A stretch of DNA of 64,000 bases, from positions 1,488,001 through 1,552,000 of the forward strand of contig NZ_JAQQXP010000001.1 in assembly GCF_028595265.1 (NCBI RefSeq). Reading direction: 5' to 3'. The notes beneath the pieces are model-generated. The model had not been told where the DNA came from, searched no databases, and was given only the letters and a program-made list of their open reading frames with translations. Shown here piece by piece: positions 34,951 through 43,892 of the stretch; positions within the stretch are counted from its first letter, which is position 1, and each line of letters opens with the position of its first letter. The position numbers and the translations under genes are program-made. The DNA comes from Alteromonas gilva (GTDB lineage: Bacteria; Pseudomonadota; Gammaproteobacteria; Enterobacterales; Alteromonadaceae).

Positions 34951-34998
34951 AGGCTATAGCATTCAGTTTCCGGGGGGATTCTGCAAATGGTATAGCCT
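34951..34998 (+). promoter_or_regulatory. leader hairpin ending next to the flagellin 4 ribosome binding site
   Basis: AGGCTATA (34951-34958) pairs perfectly with TATAGCCT (34991-34998). Inside, CATT/AATG and CAG/CTG extend the stem after a G-G mismatch and a two-base bulge. The 14-base loop contains GGGGGGA. The ribosome binding site CAGGAGG begins two bases after the stem. Confidence 0.6.
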
Positions 34999-35011
34999 CA
35001 GGAGGTTAACA

Positions 35012-35839
35012 ATGAGTTTATATGTAAATACAAACGTGTCGGCCCTGAATGCGCAGCGTCAATTAAGTGATGTAAACGATAAATTAAGTACATCGTTTGA
35101 ACGCTTGTCATCAGGTTTCAGAATTAACAGCTCGGCAGATGATGCCGCGGGTCTGCAGATATCAGATCGCCTGACGTCACAAATCCAGGGCTTGAACCAG
35201 GCAGTACGTAACGCAAACGATGCTATCTCGCTGACGCAAACAGCTGAAGGTGCGTTGTCAGAAGTGACAGCCAGCCTGCAACGTATTCGTCAGTTAGCGG
35301 TACAATCGCAAAGCGGTATTAACAGCTCGGCTGACCGTGTAGCCCTGCAAAAAGAAGTTTCAGCGTTAAAAACTGAAATCTCACGGGTATCAACAGATAC
35401 TCAGTTTGCTGGCGTTGATCTGCTAAACGGTACTTACTCTGCTAAGTTCTTAGTAGGTGCGAATGGCGGTCAAACCATTTCGGTTAACTTGTCTCGTGCG
35501 GGTGGCGGATACGGCACATCAGGCTTGTCGCTGTCCAACTTGTCAGTGTCAACAGCTGCGGTTGCATCTGCTGCGATAGCCTCTATTGATAGTGCTATTT
35601 CCACTATCGGTAGTGCAAGAGCTGACTTAGGTGCATTGCAAAACCGCTTCCAGTCAACTATTCGTAACCTGAGCAATATTTCGGAAAATGTCACCGCGGC
35701 TCGCTCGCGTATTCGTGACACCGATTTCGCTGCTGAAACGGCTGACTTAACGCGGAACCAGATCATTCAGCAGGCGTCTGTATCAGTATTAAGCCAGGCA
35801 AACCAGCGTCCTCAAACAGCGTTGTCGTTGTTAGGATAA
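35012..35839 (+). CDS. fliC: flagellin 4
   Basis: Filament subunit of 275 residues, close to flagellin 1 (TAEGALSEVTASLQRIRQLA, STDTQFAGVDLLNGTYSAKF). Ends: RIRDTDFAAETADLTRNQII and ANQRPQTALSLLG. The Ser/Thr-rich central loop (GTSGLSLSNLSVSTAA) is the probable glycan site. The strong sigma-28 promoter, AT-rich upstream DNA and optimal ribosome binding site suggest this is the major flagellin; that is inference. Confidence 0.96.
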   Translation: MSLYVNTNVSALNAQRQLSDVNDKLSTSFERLSSGFRINSSADDAAGLQISDRLTSQIQGLNQAVRNANDAISLTQTAEGALSEVTASLQRIRQLAVQSQSGINSSADRVALQKEVSALKTEISRVSTDTQFAGVDLLNGTYSAKFLVGANGGQTISVNLSRAGGGYGTSGLSLSNLSVSTAAVASAAIASIDSAISTIGSARADLGALQNRFQSTIRNLSNISENVTAARSRIRDTDFAAETADLTRNQIIQQASVSVLSQANQRPQTALSLLG

Positions 35840-35846
35840 CTGATTG

Positions 35847-35866
35847 AGCGGCAGTAATTTGCCGCT
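35847..35866 (+). other. hairpin after flagellin gene 4
   Basis: Seven-base stem AGCGGCA / TGCCGCT with a six-base loop, eight bases after the stop codon; probably an mRNA 3'-end stem preceding the true terminator. Confidence 0.5.
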
Positions 35867-35880
35867 ACTTTGTTTTGGTA

Positions 35881-35913
35881 AACGGGCGTCTGTGAGTTGC
35901 AGGGCCCGTTTTA
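35881..35913 (+). terminator. terminator between flagellin gene 4 and flaG
   Basis: Stem AACGGGC / GCCCGTT with a 16-base loop and a short T-run (TTTTATT). Confidence 0.6.
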
Positions 35914-35938
35914 TTCGTTTATGACAGAGGGTTTTGTT

Positions 35939-36379
35939 ATGGATGTTACCACATCACAAATTGGCCAGAATTTTGCTGTAAATAACCTGGCAACCGGAGA
36001 GCCTCAGTCCGACGTAAAATCGAATCAGGCAACGCCGGAAAGTGCGCCGGGCAGTGAACAAAAAAAAGTGGCTCAGCGACCAGAAGATACTCAAGCTCAA
36101 CAAAATTCAGCCGATAACTATAATCGAGAGGAACAGGGGCAAGAGATCGCAGGTGCTGTCCAGGAGATCCAGACGTTTCTGCAAGCGCAGAATAGAAACC
36201 TGGCATTTTCTGTAGATGAAAACACCAACCGTTCGGTTGTCACTGTGAAAGATTCTTCATCGGGAGACGTAATAAGGCAAATTCCCTCCGATGAAGTATT
36301 GAGGTTAGCAGAAAGAATTAAAGATCTTCAGCAAGACATCGGAAGTAGTGTGGGGGTTCTTTTTAACAAGCAAGCTTAG
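35939..36379 (+). CDS. flaG: flagellar protein FlaG
   Basis: FlaG-family protein of 146 residues. The N-terminal half is polar and Gln/Ser/Ala-rich; the conserved C-terminal domain is QNRNLAFSVDENTNRSVVTV, SSGDVIRQIPSDEVLRLAER and a final helix. FlaG affects filament length in vibrios and pseudomonads. The start MDVTTSQIGQ after GAGGG is preferred over an upstream in-frame ATG-less extension. It precedes fliD by nine bases, as is usual. Confidence 0.88.
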   Translation: MDVTTSQIGQNFAVNNLATGEPQSDVKSNQATPESAPGSEQKKVAQRPEDTQAQQNSADNYNREEQGQEIAGAVQEIQTFLQAQNRNLAFSVDENTNRSVVTVKDSSSGDVIRQIPSDEVLRLAERIKDLQQDIGSSVGVLFNKQA

Positions 36380-36388
36380 AGGTGAGTT

Positions 36389-37846
36389 ATGACTATTCAA
36401 TCGTTAGGTGTTGGTTCAGGGCTTGCGCTTGACGATCTCGTCACGCAGTTGCTCAATGCTGAACGAGCGCCCAAAGAAGCGCGTTTAAAAGACAAAGAAG
36501 AAAAAATCCAATCTGAGATCTCTGCATTAGGGCAAATAAAGTCCAAATTATCTGACTTTAAAGATTCTGTAGATAAGTTACGCAAGGACTCCGACATCAA
36601 CGGCCGTGAGCCTACCATTACTAACCCTACTGAAGACAAAGAAGTTTTCACTGCCGAAGCCTCGGGCTCAGCACTACGGGGGACGTATAAAGTAGCGATA
36701 ACTCAGCTGGCTTCTGGCTCACGCATAGAAACGGCCGATGCGGTGTATACCTCAGGTACCGACAAGGTGCTGACCGATGGCGCCGGTGATACCACAATGA
36801 CCTTCAAGATAAATGGGTCAACAGATGAAACATTCACCATAGACGTCAAACAAAACATGACGTTGGCGCAACTGCGTGAAGCCATCAATAAGAATGAAAA
36901 TAACTTTGGTGTGAACGCCAACATTATTGATACAGGCACCGCTGCCGGAGCTAAACTGGTGTTTACCTCTGATGTAACAGGTTTTGGCAAAGATCTGGTT
37001 ATCGTTAACGATGGCGATCGTGGTGAACTTGAAAAACTCGCGACGACCAATTCAGCCGAAAGTTTGACTTACTTGTCGCCAGTTAAACCCGCGCAGGACG
37101 CTTTAGCGACAGTTGACGGCATTCTTGTCCGTAGCGACACCAATACCTTTGAAAATACGATTCAGAATGTGTCCTTTGAAGCTACCGAGGAATCCCCCTT
37201 TGATACCAATGGTACCACTCGCCTTGAATCAACCCTGGAAATCGGTTTCGACCGCAAGGGCCTCGAGAGTAAGGTTCGCGATTTTGTTGATAACTATAAC
37301 AAGATCATCAAAGATATTAAAACGCTGACCCGCTATGGTTCATCCGAACTGGAAGATGACGGTGCGTTAGCGGGCGACTCGATGCTACGCGGAATTAGCA
37401 GTAGTCTGGCTGGCGTGGTGGGCTCAAGCGTGGATAAATCTACTCTGGGCAGTCTTTTTGGCATGGGTATCGAACTCACCTCCGATGGCAAACTGGAAAT
37501 AGGCGATCTTGATTATGGTTTGGGTTCTGGTCAGGACAGGTTAGAGAAGGCGCTTGAGGAAAACTTTGACGACATCGCTAAATTGTTCACCGATGAAGAT
37601 CAGGGTATCGCTACGCGACTCTACGAGATTACCAAAGAATATACATCTTACAGCGGCTTGCTCACCTTACGGGAACGATCAGCAAAAGACGACAAAGATC
37701 AGTTACAGGATGAACGTGAGAGCTTTGAAACAAGAATGTTTAATTACGAGCAAATTTTACGCGACAGGTATTTGAACTTAGACCAAACCGTCGCAAGACT
37801 AAATCAGACCGGTTCTGCCTTGTTGGCATCACTGGGTCAGTACTAG
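36389..37846 (+). CDS. fliD: filament cap protein FliD (HAP2)
   Basis: Cap at the filament tip that folds flagellin into place. The 485 residues begin MTIQSLGVGSGLALDDLVTQ, with the FliD N-terminal coiled coil (RLKDKEEKIQSEISALGQIK), a central exposed region, and the C-terminal half ESKVRDFVDNYNKIIKDIKT, GDSMLRGISSSLAGVV and ERSAKDDKDQLQDERESFET. It sits in the order flaG-fliD-fliS. Confidence 0.95.
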   Translation: MTIQSLGVGSGLALDDLVTQLLNAERAPKEARLKDKEEKIQSEISALGQIKSKLSDFKDSVDKLRKDSDINGREPTITNPTEDKEVFTAEASGSALRGTYKVAITQLASGSRIETADAVYTSGTDKVLTDGAGDTTMTFKINGSTDETFTIDVKQNMTLAQLREAINKNENNFGVNANIIDTGTAAGAKLVFTSDVTGFGKDLVIVNDGDRGELEKLATTNSAESLTYLSPVKPAQDALATVDGILVRSDTNTFENTIQNVSFEATEESPFDTNGTTRLESTLEIGFDRKGLESKVRDFVDNYNKIIKDIKTLTRYGSSELEDDGALAGDSMLRGISSSLAGVVGSSVDKSTLGSLFGMGIELTSDGKLEIGDLDYGLGSGQDRLEKALEENFDDIAKLFTDEDQGIATRLYEITKEYTSYSGLLTLRERSAKDDKDQLQDERESFETRMFNYEQILRDRYLNLDQTVARLNQTGSALLASLGQY

Positions 37847-37868
37847 ATAACCTGAACGAGGAGTTAGC

Positions 37869-38297
37869 ATGGCACTTACGGGAATCAACGCGTATCGCAA
37901 AGGTAGTCTCAAGCAGGATATAGCCAATGCCGATCCGCATAAACTCACATTAATGTTAATGCAAGGTGCGCTGGACCGGATTGCCTATGCAAAAGGGGCA
38001 ATGGAGCGACGCGAGTATGAATTAAAATCTCAGTATATCTCCAGGGTAACAGCAATTTTAATTAATTTGCGCGAAACACTGGATGTAAAAATCGGCGGTG
38101 AAGCGGCAGAAAACCTCTTCGCTCTGTATGATTATATGATTGACCGCTTGCACGACGCTCATGTGAAGAATGACTTGCAGATGCTTGATGAAGTGGCTAA
38201 CCTGCTAACACCTATTCGAGACGCTTGGGTACAGATCCCTGAAGAAGCCAAGCAGGAAGCGTATTTAGCTCAGCGTCAAAAACGCGAAGCTGTGTGA
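37869..38297 (+). CDS. fliS: flagellin export chaperone FliS
   Basis: Binds the flagellin C-terminus and prevents polymerisation in the cytosol. The 142 residues include INAYRKGSLKQDIANADPHK, LMLMQGALDRIAYAKGAMER and LFALYDYMIDRLHDAHVKND, all characteristic of FliS. The last codon and stop overlap the next gene by 4 bp. Confidence 0.94.
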   Translation: MALTGINAYRKGSLKQDIANADPHKLTLMLMQGALDRIAYAKGAMERREYELKSQYISRVTAILINLRETLDVKIGGEAAENLFALYDYMIDRLHDAHVKNDLQMLDEVANLLTPIRDAWVQIPEEAKQEAYLAQRQKREAV

Positions 38298-38617
38298 AGA
38301 CCAACGAACTTGATCACGACCTTACTCCCGACACGTTGCGCAATCTCAATGCGCAGATATGTGAATGTGTCAATACTCCACCCGACGAAGAACTCTCGTC
38401 GGGTTTTGAGCGTTTAAATGCGCTCATCGCCGAGCGCGATGAGCTCATCCATTCTATTTTAGCTTCTCCCGATCACGAATTTGTGCGCGAATTTGCGGCC
38501 CGGGAGCAAGTCGTCAACGACAAACTCAAGAACATGGCGCATTCTTTGCTAAGTAAAGCTAAAGACGATGTCAGCCATTTTATTCGTAGTCAGGCCGCCG
38601 TTAAAAAGTACAAATAA
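38294..38617 (+). CDS. FliT-like flagellar chaperone
   Basis: A 107-residue, helical, charged protein directly coupled to fliS (GTGA overlap). The position and size fit FliT, the chaperone of FliD that in enterics also inhibits FlhDC, but sequence similarity is too weak to see (ELSSGFERLNALIAERDELI, then SLLSKAKDDVSHFIRSQAAV). The GTG start is dictated by the overlap. A terminator follows, closing the flagellar block. Confidence 0.6.
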   Translation: MKTNELDHDLTPDTLRNLNAQICECVNTPPDEELSSGFERLNALIAERDELIHSILASPDHEFVREFAAREQVVNDKLKNMAHSLLSKAKDDVSHFIRSQAAVKKYK

Positions 38618-38934
38618 ACAACGTTTGGCCGTTACAACGCTGTAAATAATGGCTTTTTGCTGTCTTACTGACTATATTTGCAATAATTGGTTAATTATAA
38701 CCGCCTGTAATGAAACATTTTTTCTGCAAAGCCATATAACATGGGTTGCTTTTCCAGCATCATTTGGCGGCTGCAGTCACAACAGGTGATAGTGCAAATC
38801 GTGGTAATGTAACGTGACAATGTTTTGACAATCCAAGGCATAGATACCTGCTGGTCGATTGGCAACACGGCTTGTTTGCTTTGTCAGCACGGCGTTGCTG
38901 AATACAAATAACTGACTTTTTTAGCGGTGATAAT
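38618..38934. other. 317-base region between the fliT-like gene and pseB
   Basis: It begins with an intrinsic terminator. No gene is seen. No clear sigma-54 or sigma-28 promoter for the pse operon could be recognised; a TTGACA at about 38826 has no -10 box at proper distance. Confidence 0.5.
38628..38658 (+). terminator. intrinsic terminator after the fliT-like gene
   Basis: Stem GCCGTTA / TAATGGC (one G-T pair) with a 12-base loop and TTTTT. It separates the flagellar genes from the glycosylation operon. Confidence 0.7.
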
Positions 38935-39939
38935 ATGAATGTGTTTGACAATAAAACGATACTAATCACCGGTGGTACCGGCTCTTTTGGTAAGCGTTTT
39001 GTGAGTTACCTGCTGGCCAATGCAACCCCCCGCAAAGTGATAATTTATTCTCGCGACGAACTAAAACAGTTTGAAATGCAGCAACATTTTAATGCTCCCT
39101 GCATGCGTTATTTTATTGGTGATGTCAGAGACAACGAACGGCTTAAAATTGCCATGAAAGGCGTTGATTACGTAGTGCATGCCGCCGCGTTAAAACAAGT
39201 GCCCGCCGCCGAATACAACCCGAATGAATGTATAAAAACCAATATCAATGGCGCTCAGAATGTCATAGATGCGGCCATGGCGAATGACGTTTCGCGCGTC
39301 ATTGCGTTGTCGACCGATAAGGCCGCAAACCCGGTGAACCTGTATGGCGCAACTAAACTGGCATCTGACAAGCTATTCGTGGCGGCCAATAATATCTCAG
39401 GTGCCACCGGTCCGCGTTTTTCGGTGGTGCGTTATGGCAATGTAGTGGGTTCACGTGGTTCTGTCGTGCCGTTTTTCCGCAAATTGCTCAGCGAAGGTCG
39501 CCAAAAACTCCCTGTTACTCATCCTGAAATGACCCGCTTTTGGATTACCCTGGATGAGGGCGTTGAGTTTGTAGTGAATAACTTTTCGCGCATGCAGGGC
39601 GGTGAAATCTTTGTACCGAAAATTCCCTCGATTCGTATTACCGATCTGGTTACGGCAATGAGCGGGCAATCGGCTTACGAAGAGGTTGGCATTCGCCCGG
39701 GAGAAAAGTTACACGAGGTCATGGTGCCTGAAGAAATGGCCCATCATACCCTGGAGTTTGACGATCACTACGTTATCGCGCCGGCTATCATCTTCTTTGA
39801 TAAGAATATCAACTACCGGCGCAATCGTCTGGGCGAAGAGGGCAAACCCGTGGCTGATAAATTTGAGTACCACTCTGGAACCAATCCACACTTCTTAACC
39901 ATCGATGAGTTACAAGCTTTGGATAAAACCACGTTATGA
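38935..39939 (+). CDS. pseB: UDP-GlcNAc 4,6-dehydratase (inverting) PseB
   Basis: First step of pseudaminic acid synthesis: dehydration with C5 inversion of UDP-GlcNAc. Extended SDR enzyme of 334 residues: NAD(P)-binding TGGTGSFGK (12-20), substrate loop STDKA (126-130) and catalytic YGATK (Tyr137, Lys141). The inverting group is recognised from ITGGTGSFGKRFV with the later FVPKIPSIRITDL and GIRPGEKLHEVM. It heads an operon in which each gene overlaps the next by 1-17 bases, and it overlaps pseC by 4 bp. Confidence 0.94.
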   Translation: MNVFDNKTILITGGTGSFGKRFVSYLLANATPRKVIIYSRDELKQFEMQQHFNAPCMRYFIGDVRDNERLKIAMKGVDYVVHAAALKQVPAAEYNPNECIKTNINGAQNVIDAAMANDVSRVIALSTDKAANPVNLYGATKLASDKLFVAANNISGATGPRFSVVRYGNVVGSRGSVVPFFRKLLSEGRQKLPVTHPEMTRFWITLDEGVEFVVNNFSRMQGGEIFVPKIPSIRITDLVTAMSGQSAYEEVGIRPGEKLHEVMVPEEMAHHTLEFDDHYVIAPAIIFFDKNINYRRNRLGEEGKPVADKFEYHSGTNPHFLTIDELQALDKTTL

Positions 39940-41081
39940 TCCCTTACGGCAAGCATACGTTATTTCCGGATGATATAGAGGCTGTTAAGCATGTGCTGGA
40001 AAGCAGCTTTTTAACTCAGGGTGACCAGGTGCCCCGTTTTGAGCAGGCGATATGTCAGTATACCGGCGCCGAATACGCGGTGGCTTGCAACAGTGGCACG
40101 TCGGGATTGCATATTGCCTGTTTGGCTGCGGGCGTTAGCCGCGGCGATACCGTGTGGACTGTGCCAAATTCTTTTGCCGCCTCGGCGAACTGCGCGTTGT
40201 ATTGCGGGGCTAGCGTTGACTTTGTTGATATCGATCCGGCAACGCGTAATATTTGCATCTCCGCATTAACCGACAAATTGCATCTTGCGCTGGCTGAAAA
40301 CAAGATTCCAAAAGTGATTATTGCGGTGCATTTTGCCGGCAGCAGTTGCGATATGGCAGCTATATCAGCCATCGTAGAGCCTTACGGAATCACCCTCATA
40401 GAAGATGCCGCACATGCTCTGGGCGGGTCTGATTCTGACGGTAACCGGGTAGGTTTGTGTAAATACTCGGCCATGACAGTGCTGAGTTTTCATCCGGTTA
40501 AATCTATTACCAGCGCCGAAGGCGGCATGGTGCTGACTAATGACGAAGAAACGGCCAGACAGTTACGCCGTTACGCCAGTCATGGTATCAGCCGCGACCC
40601 CCAGCTCATCGGCGCTGAACATGCCGACGAACCGTGGTTTTATGCGCAGTTTGAATTAGGCTTTAATTACCGGCTGAGCGATTTACATGCTGCTCTGGGG
40701 CTTTCGCAACTCAAGCATCTGGATGATTTTGTTGCCCGGCGATTAGCCCTGGTTCGGGAATATGACAAAGAACTGACCGACTTGCCGGTTATTAAGCCGA
40801 TCCTCGATGAAAACAGTGCCTGGCACCTTTACATGATCGAGTTGAACCGTCATGATCGCAAAACTGTGTTTACACAGCTTCGCGAGCGGGGGATTGGTGT
40901 CAATGTACATTATATACCAATCCACCTGCATCCTTATTACCAGAAATTAGGGTTTGCGCCTGGTCAGTTCCCACATGCCGAACACTATTATGAGCGAGCG
41001 CTGACACTCCCTTTATTTCCCGCAATGTCTGCCGATAACCAGCAGGAGGTTGTTAAGCAGTTAAGAGAGGTTTTACTATGA
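39936..41081 (+). CDS. pseC: UDP-4-keto-6-deoxy-AltNAc aminotransferase PseC
   Basis: PLP-dependent DegT/DnrJ/EryC1 transaminase that aminates C4 of the PseB product. It has 381 residues; the cofactor site EDAAHALGG starts at 156, the Schiff-base lysine is K189 in SFHPVKSIT, and the FNYRLSDLHAALGLSQL segment is typical. The N-terminal MIPYGKHTLFPDDIEAV is characteristic of PseC. It overlaps pseB and pseF by 4 bp each. Confidence 0.93.
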   Translation: MIPYGKHTLFPDDIEAVKHVLESSFLTQGDQVPRFEQAICQYTGAEYAVACNSGTSGLHIACLAAGVSRGDTVWTVPNSFAASANCALYCGASVDFVDIDPATRNICISALTDKLHLALAENKIPKVIIAVHFAGSSCDMAAISAIVEPYGITLIEDAAHALGGSDSDGNRVGLCKYSAMTVLSFHPVKSITSAEGGMVLTNDEETARQLRRYASHGISRDPQLIGAEHADEPWFYAQFELGFNYRLSDLHAALGLSQLKHLDDFVARRLALVREYDKELTDLPVIKPILDENSAWHLYMIELNRHDRKTVFTQLRERGIGVNVHYIPIHLHPYYQKLGFAPGQFPHAEHYYERALTLPLFPAMSADNQQEVVKQLREVLL

Positions 41082-41779
41082 ACATCGCCGTGATCCCAGC
41101 CCGTGGTGGCAGTAAACGGATTAAAAGCAAAAATATCAGGGCGTTCGCGGGACAGCCTCTGATTGCCTATTCTATTCAGGCCGCTAAAGCCTCAGGAATA
41201 TTTGAAGATATTCTGGTGTCGACCGATTCGGAAGAAATCGCCAGAGTGGCTAAAGCCATGGGCGCCACTGGCATTATTGAGCGCCCTGCAGCACTGGCCG
41301 ATGATTTTATTGGCACCACGCCGGTCGTGCAGCACGCCATTAAGAGTCATCAGGATATTGAAGACTCACCGCCAGATTATGTGTGTTGTATTTATGCGAC
41401 GGCGCCGTTTATTACTGCCAGCTCGATTGTCGAGGGGTACAGTAAATTAGTCGCCGCCAAAACCATGAAGTACGCCTTTTCAGTGACAACATTCCCGTTT
41501 CCGGTACAGCGCGCCATCAGAATGTCGGGGAACGGTGTTGAGCCGGTTGATCCGGGCAGCATGGCCTGTCGTTCACAGGATCTGGAAGAATGTTATCACG
41601 ACGCAGGTCAGTTTTACTGGGGGACGCCGGAAGCCTGGTTAGGTGAGGCAGGCATGTTTGCGCCTCACAGTATTCCGGTTGTGTTGCCACGACATATGGT
41701 GCAGGACATCGATACGCCGGAAGACTGGGAACGTGCCGAGTTAATGTATCGCGCTTACGTGGCGGACAGCAAAAAATGA
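41078..41779 (+). CDS. pseF: CMP-pseudaminic acid cytidylyltransferase PseF
   Basis: Activates pseudaminic acid as its CMP derivative. The 233 residues have the CMP-NulO synthetase N-terminal motif VIPARGGSKRIKSKN (5-19), the RPAALADDF loop and the CIYATAPF segment. The QFYWG motif near residue 186 separates PseF from NeuA types. Overlaps of 4 bp on both sides indicate translational coupling. Confidence 0.92.
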   Translation: MNIAVIPARGGSKRIKSKNIRAFAGQPLIAYSIQAAKASGIFEDILVSTDSEEIARVAKAMGATGIIERPAALADDFIGTTPVVQHAIKSHQDIEDSPPDYVCCIYATAPFITASSIVEGYSKLVAAKTMKYAFSVTTFPFPVQRAIRMSGNGVEPVDPGSMACRSQDLEECYHDAGQFYWGTPEAWLGEAGMFAPHSIPVVLPRHMVQDIDTPEDWERAELMYRAYVADSKK

Positions 41780-42846
41780 GCCGGCCAGACGCGCCTAAAA
41801 CAGTGAATATTGGTGGGCGCCAGATAGGCGCGCAGCACTGCCCGTTTATTATTGCCGAGTTAAGTGGCAATCATAACCAGTCACTGGACACCGCTAAGGC
41901 CATGGTTGAAGCCGCTGCCGAGAGCGGCGCGCACGCGATAAAACTGCAAACCTATACTGCCGACAGCATGACACTGGATGTCAACGCGAAAGGATTTGTT
42001 ATAGAGGAGCAGGATAGTTTATGGCACGGCGCCAGTCTTTACAGCCTGTATCAAAAAGCGGCGACGCCTTATGCATGGCATGCTGAATTGTTTGCCTATG
42101 CCAGGTCGTTAGGGATGCTTGCATTCAGCTCTCCCTTTGATGAAGCCGCAGTAGACTTTCTGGCCGAACTTGACGTGCCGTGTTTTAAAATCGCCTCGTT
42201 TGAGCTCACCGACATACCACTGATACGAAAAGCTGCCAGCAAGGGTAAGCCACTGATCATGTCGACAGGCATGGCCAGCCTGAGCGAGATTGAGCTGGCT
42301 GTGAGTACTGCGCGGCAAGCCGGTTGTCATGACATTATTTTATTAAAATGTACCAGCACGTACCCGGCGGAGGCGAGCAATACCAATTTGGTCACCATCC
42401 CTCATTTGCGGGACGCTTTTAACTGTCAGGTAGGGCTGAGCGATCATACCGGCGGTATTGGCGCCTCAGTGGCGGCAGTGGCGCTTGGCGCCAGCGTAAT
42501 CGAAAAACACTTTGTACTGGATCGCAATGGCGGTGGCGTGGATGCGGCGTTTTCACTGGAGCCACAGGAATTAGCCTTGCTGGTGGTCGAAACAGAGCGT
42601 GCCTGGCAGGCCTTAGGGCAGATTACCTATGGCGGTAGTGAGGCCGAAGATAAATCAAAACAGTACCGGCGCTCTATTTATGTCAGTGAGGACATTGAGC
42701 CCGGTGATACCCTCGGCGCGCATAATTTAAAGATTGTTCGCCCGGCCTTTGGACTGGCGCCAAAACACTGGGAAGAGGTGTGCGGTAAAACTGCCAGGCG
42801 TGCAATGTCAAAAGGGACCCCCCTTCATTGGGGGGCCATTGGTTAA
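41776..42846 (+). CDS. pseI: pseudaminic acid synthase PseI
   Basis: Condenses 2,4-diacetamido-2,4,6-trideoxy-altrose with phosphoenolpyruvate. NeuB-family TIM barrel (IAELSGNHNQSLDTAKAMVE, AHAIKLQTYTADSMTLD, VGLSDHTGGIGASVAAVALG) with a C-terminal SAF domain (RRSIYVSEDIEPGDTLGAHN). The GGGVDAAFSLEP segment resembles PseI rather than NeuB. The length of 356 is usual. Its stop shares a base with the pseG start. Confidence 0.93.
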   Translation: MSRPDAPKTVNIGGRQIGAQHCPFIIAELSGNHNQSLDTAKAMVEAAAESGAHAIKLQTYTADSMTLDVNAKGFVIEEQDSLWHGASLYSLYQKAATPYAWHAELFAYARSLGMLAFSSPFDEAAVDFLAELDVPCFKIASFELTDIPLIRKAASKGKPLIMSTGMASLSEIELAVSTARQAGCHDIILLKCTSTYPAEASNTNLVTIPHLRDAFNCQVGLSDHTGGIGASVAAVALGASVIEKHFVLDRNGGGVDAAFSLEPQELALLVVETERAWQALGQITYGGSEAEDKSKQYRRSIYVSEDIEPGDTLGAHNLKIVRPAFGLAPKHWEEVCGKTARRAMSKGTPLHWGAIG

Positions 42847-43892
42847 TGAGTAAGCTGGTCTTTTGTGTAGAGGCCTCTGCCAGTGCCGGTATGGGCCATC
42901 TGATGCGATGTCTGGCCCTGGCTCAGGCCGCTCAAACCCGCGGGCTCGATAGTGTTTGGCTGGTGCCGGAGCCGGTGTTACCGGTTTGTCGCCAGCGGCA
43001 TGACTGGGTTGGGCGCGCAGAGCAAGCTGCCAGCACGGAAGCGGGGCTGGCGGCGCAGGTTGAAGCCATATGCCAGCAGGAACATGTGCTAGCCACCGTG
43101 CTTGACGGTTATCATTTTAGCGCCGACCTAGCACAACAACTTCAACGCCTCGAACCCCCTTTGCTGGTGCTGGATGATATTCAGGGTGCAACTATCGACA
43201 GTGCCGATATCATTGTGAATCCCGCGGGCGAATCATTGCACCGTGACTATAGCCGGCGCAATAGTACAGCTACCTTGTGTTTAGGGGCGCCGTACCGCTT
43301 GCTGCGCAGTGAGTTTGCAGTGACGCTGCCACTGGAATTAAGCCAGCGGCGCAGTCTGACGGTCAGTTTAGGCGGCAGCGATCCAAAGCACTACACACTG
43401 CCCTTACTCGACGCTTTAGCTGCCACCTTACCGGATGTGCCGCTGCGGGTTGTAACCGGGCCGGGTTTTGCGCATCGCGATGCGCTCGATGATTTTATTT
43501 CTGACTCACCGGCAATTATCCAACATGTACACAATTGCCAGGATATGGCTGATGTATGGGTGAACGCCCGGTTAGCAGTTGCCGCGGCGGGCGGCACGCA
43601 GTTTGAACTGGCTGCTTGCCATACACCTGCGGTGTTACTGGTGGTGGCTGACAACCAGTTAGTGGCGACGGAGCAAGCCAGCGAGCAGGGCTGGTGCGAA
43701 ACCTGGGATGCACGTGAGAGTCTGGATGCCCCAGCACTGAGCGAGAAGATAAAAGCTCTGTGGGACGACGCGCAAACACTCGAATCAATGCATCAAGGTG
43801 CTGCAAATTATGCATTCACCGAAGGGGCCGATAACGTCCTCGATATGCTGGCGGAACACTTACAAAACTTGCAACAAGCGACGGGCGAATGA
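42846..43892 (+). CDS. pseG: UDP-2,4-diacetamido-trideoxy-altropyranose hydrolase PseG
   Basis: Removes UDP from the diacetamido sugar before condensation by PseI. MurG-like (GT-B) fold; the diagnostic N-terminal motif is MGHLMRCLALAQAA with the catalytic His. Later segments: LDGYHFSADLAQQL, VSLGGSDPKHYTL and AAAGGTQFELAACHTPAVLL. The ATG at 42846 inside the pseI stop is preferred over a longer start six codons upstream, giving 348 residues. Confidence 0.92.
   Translation: MSKLVFCVEASASAGMGHLMRCLALAQAAQTRGLDSVWLVPEPVLPVCRQRHDWVGRAEQAASTEAGLAAQVEAICQQEHVLATVLDGYHFSADLAQQLQRLEPPLLVLDDIQGATIDSADIIVNPAGESLHRDYSRRNSTATLCLGAPYRLLRSEFAVTLPLELSQRRSLTVSLGGSDPKHYTLPLLDALAATLPDVPLRVVTGPGFAHRDALDDFISDSPAIIQHVHNCQDMADVWVNARLAVAAAGGTQFELAACHTPAVLLVVADNQLVATEQASEQGWCETWDARESLDAPALSEKIKALWDDAQTLESMHQGAANYAFTEGADNVLDMLAEHLQNLQQATGE

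Larger units (their letters stand above)
34153..35011. other. 859-base region between flagellins 3 and 4
   Basis: No credible gene. The first 200 bases hold diverged copies of flagellin-flanking elements (GCCGACTAACAG, ATTGAGAGTGTAG) and a strong terminator. The part from about 34680 to 34800 is very AT-rich with long A and T runs, suiting an UP element or a bent-DNA/H-NS-type site. A sigma-28 promoter and a structured leader follow. Confidence 0.55.

Noticed and set aside
35850..35862. sigma-54 promoter before flaG (GGCAGTAATTTGCC)
   Set aside because: The GG to GC spacing is nine, not ten, and the sequence is the stem of a hairpin.
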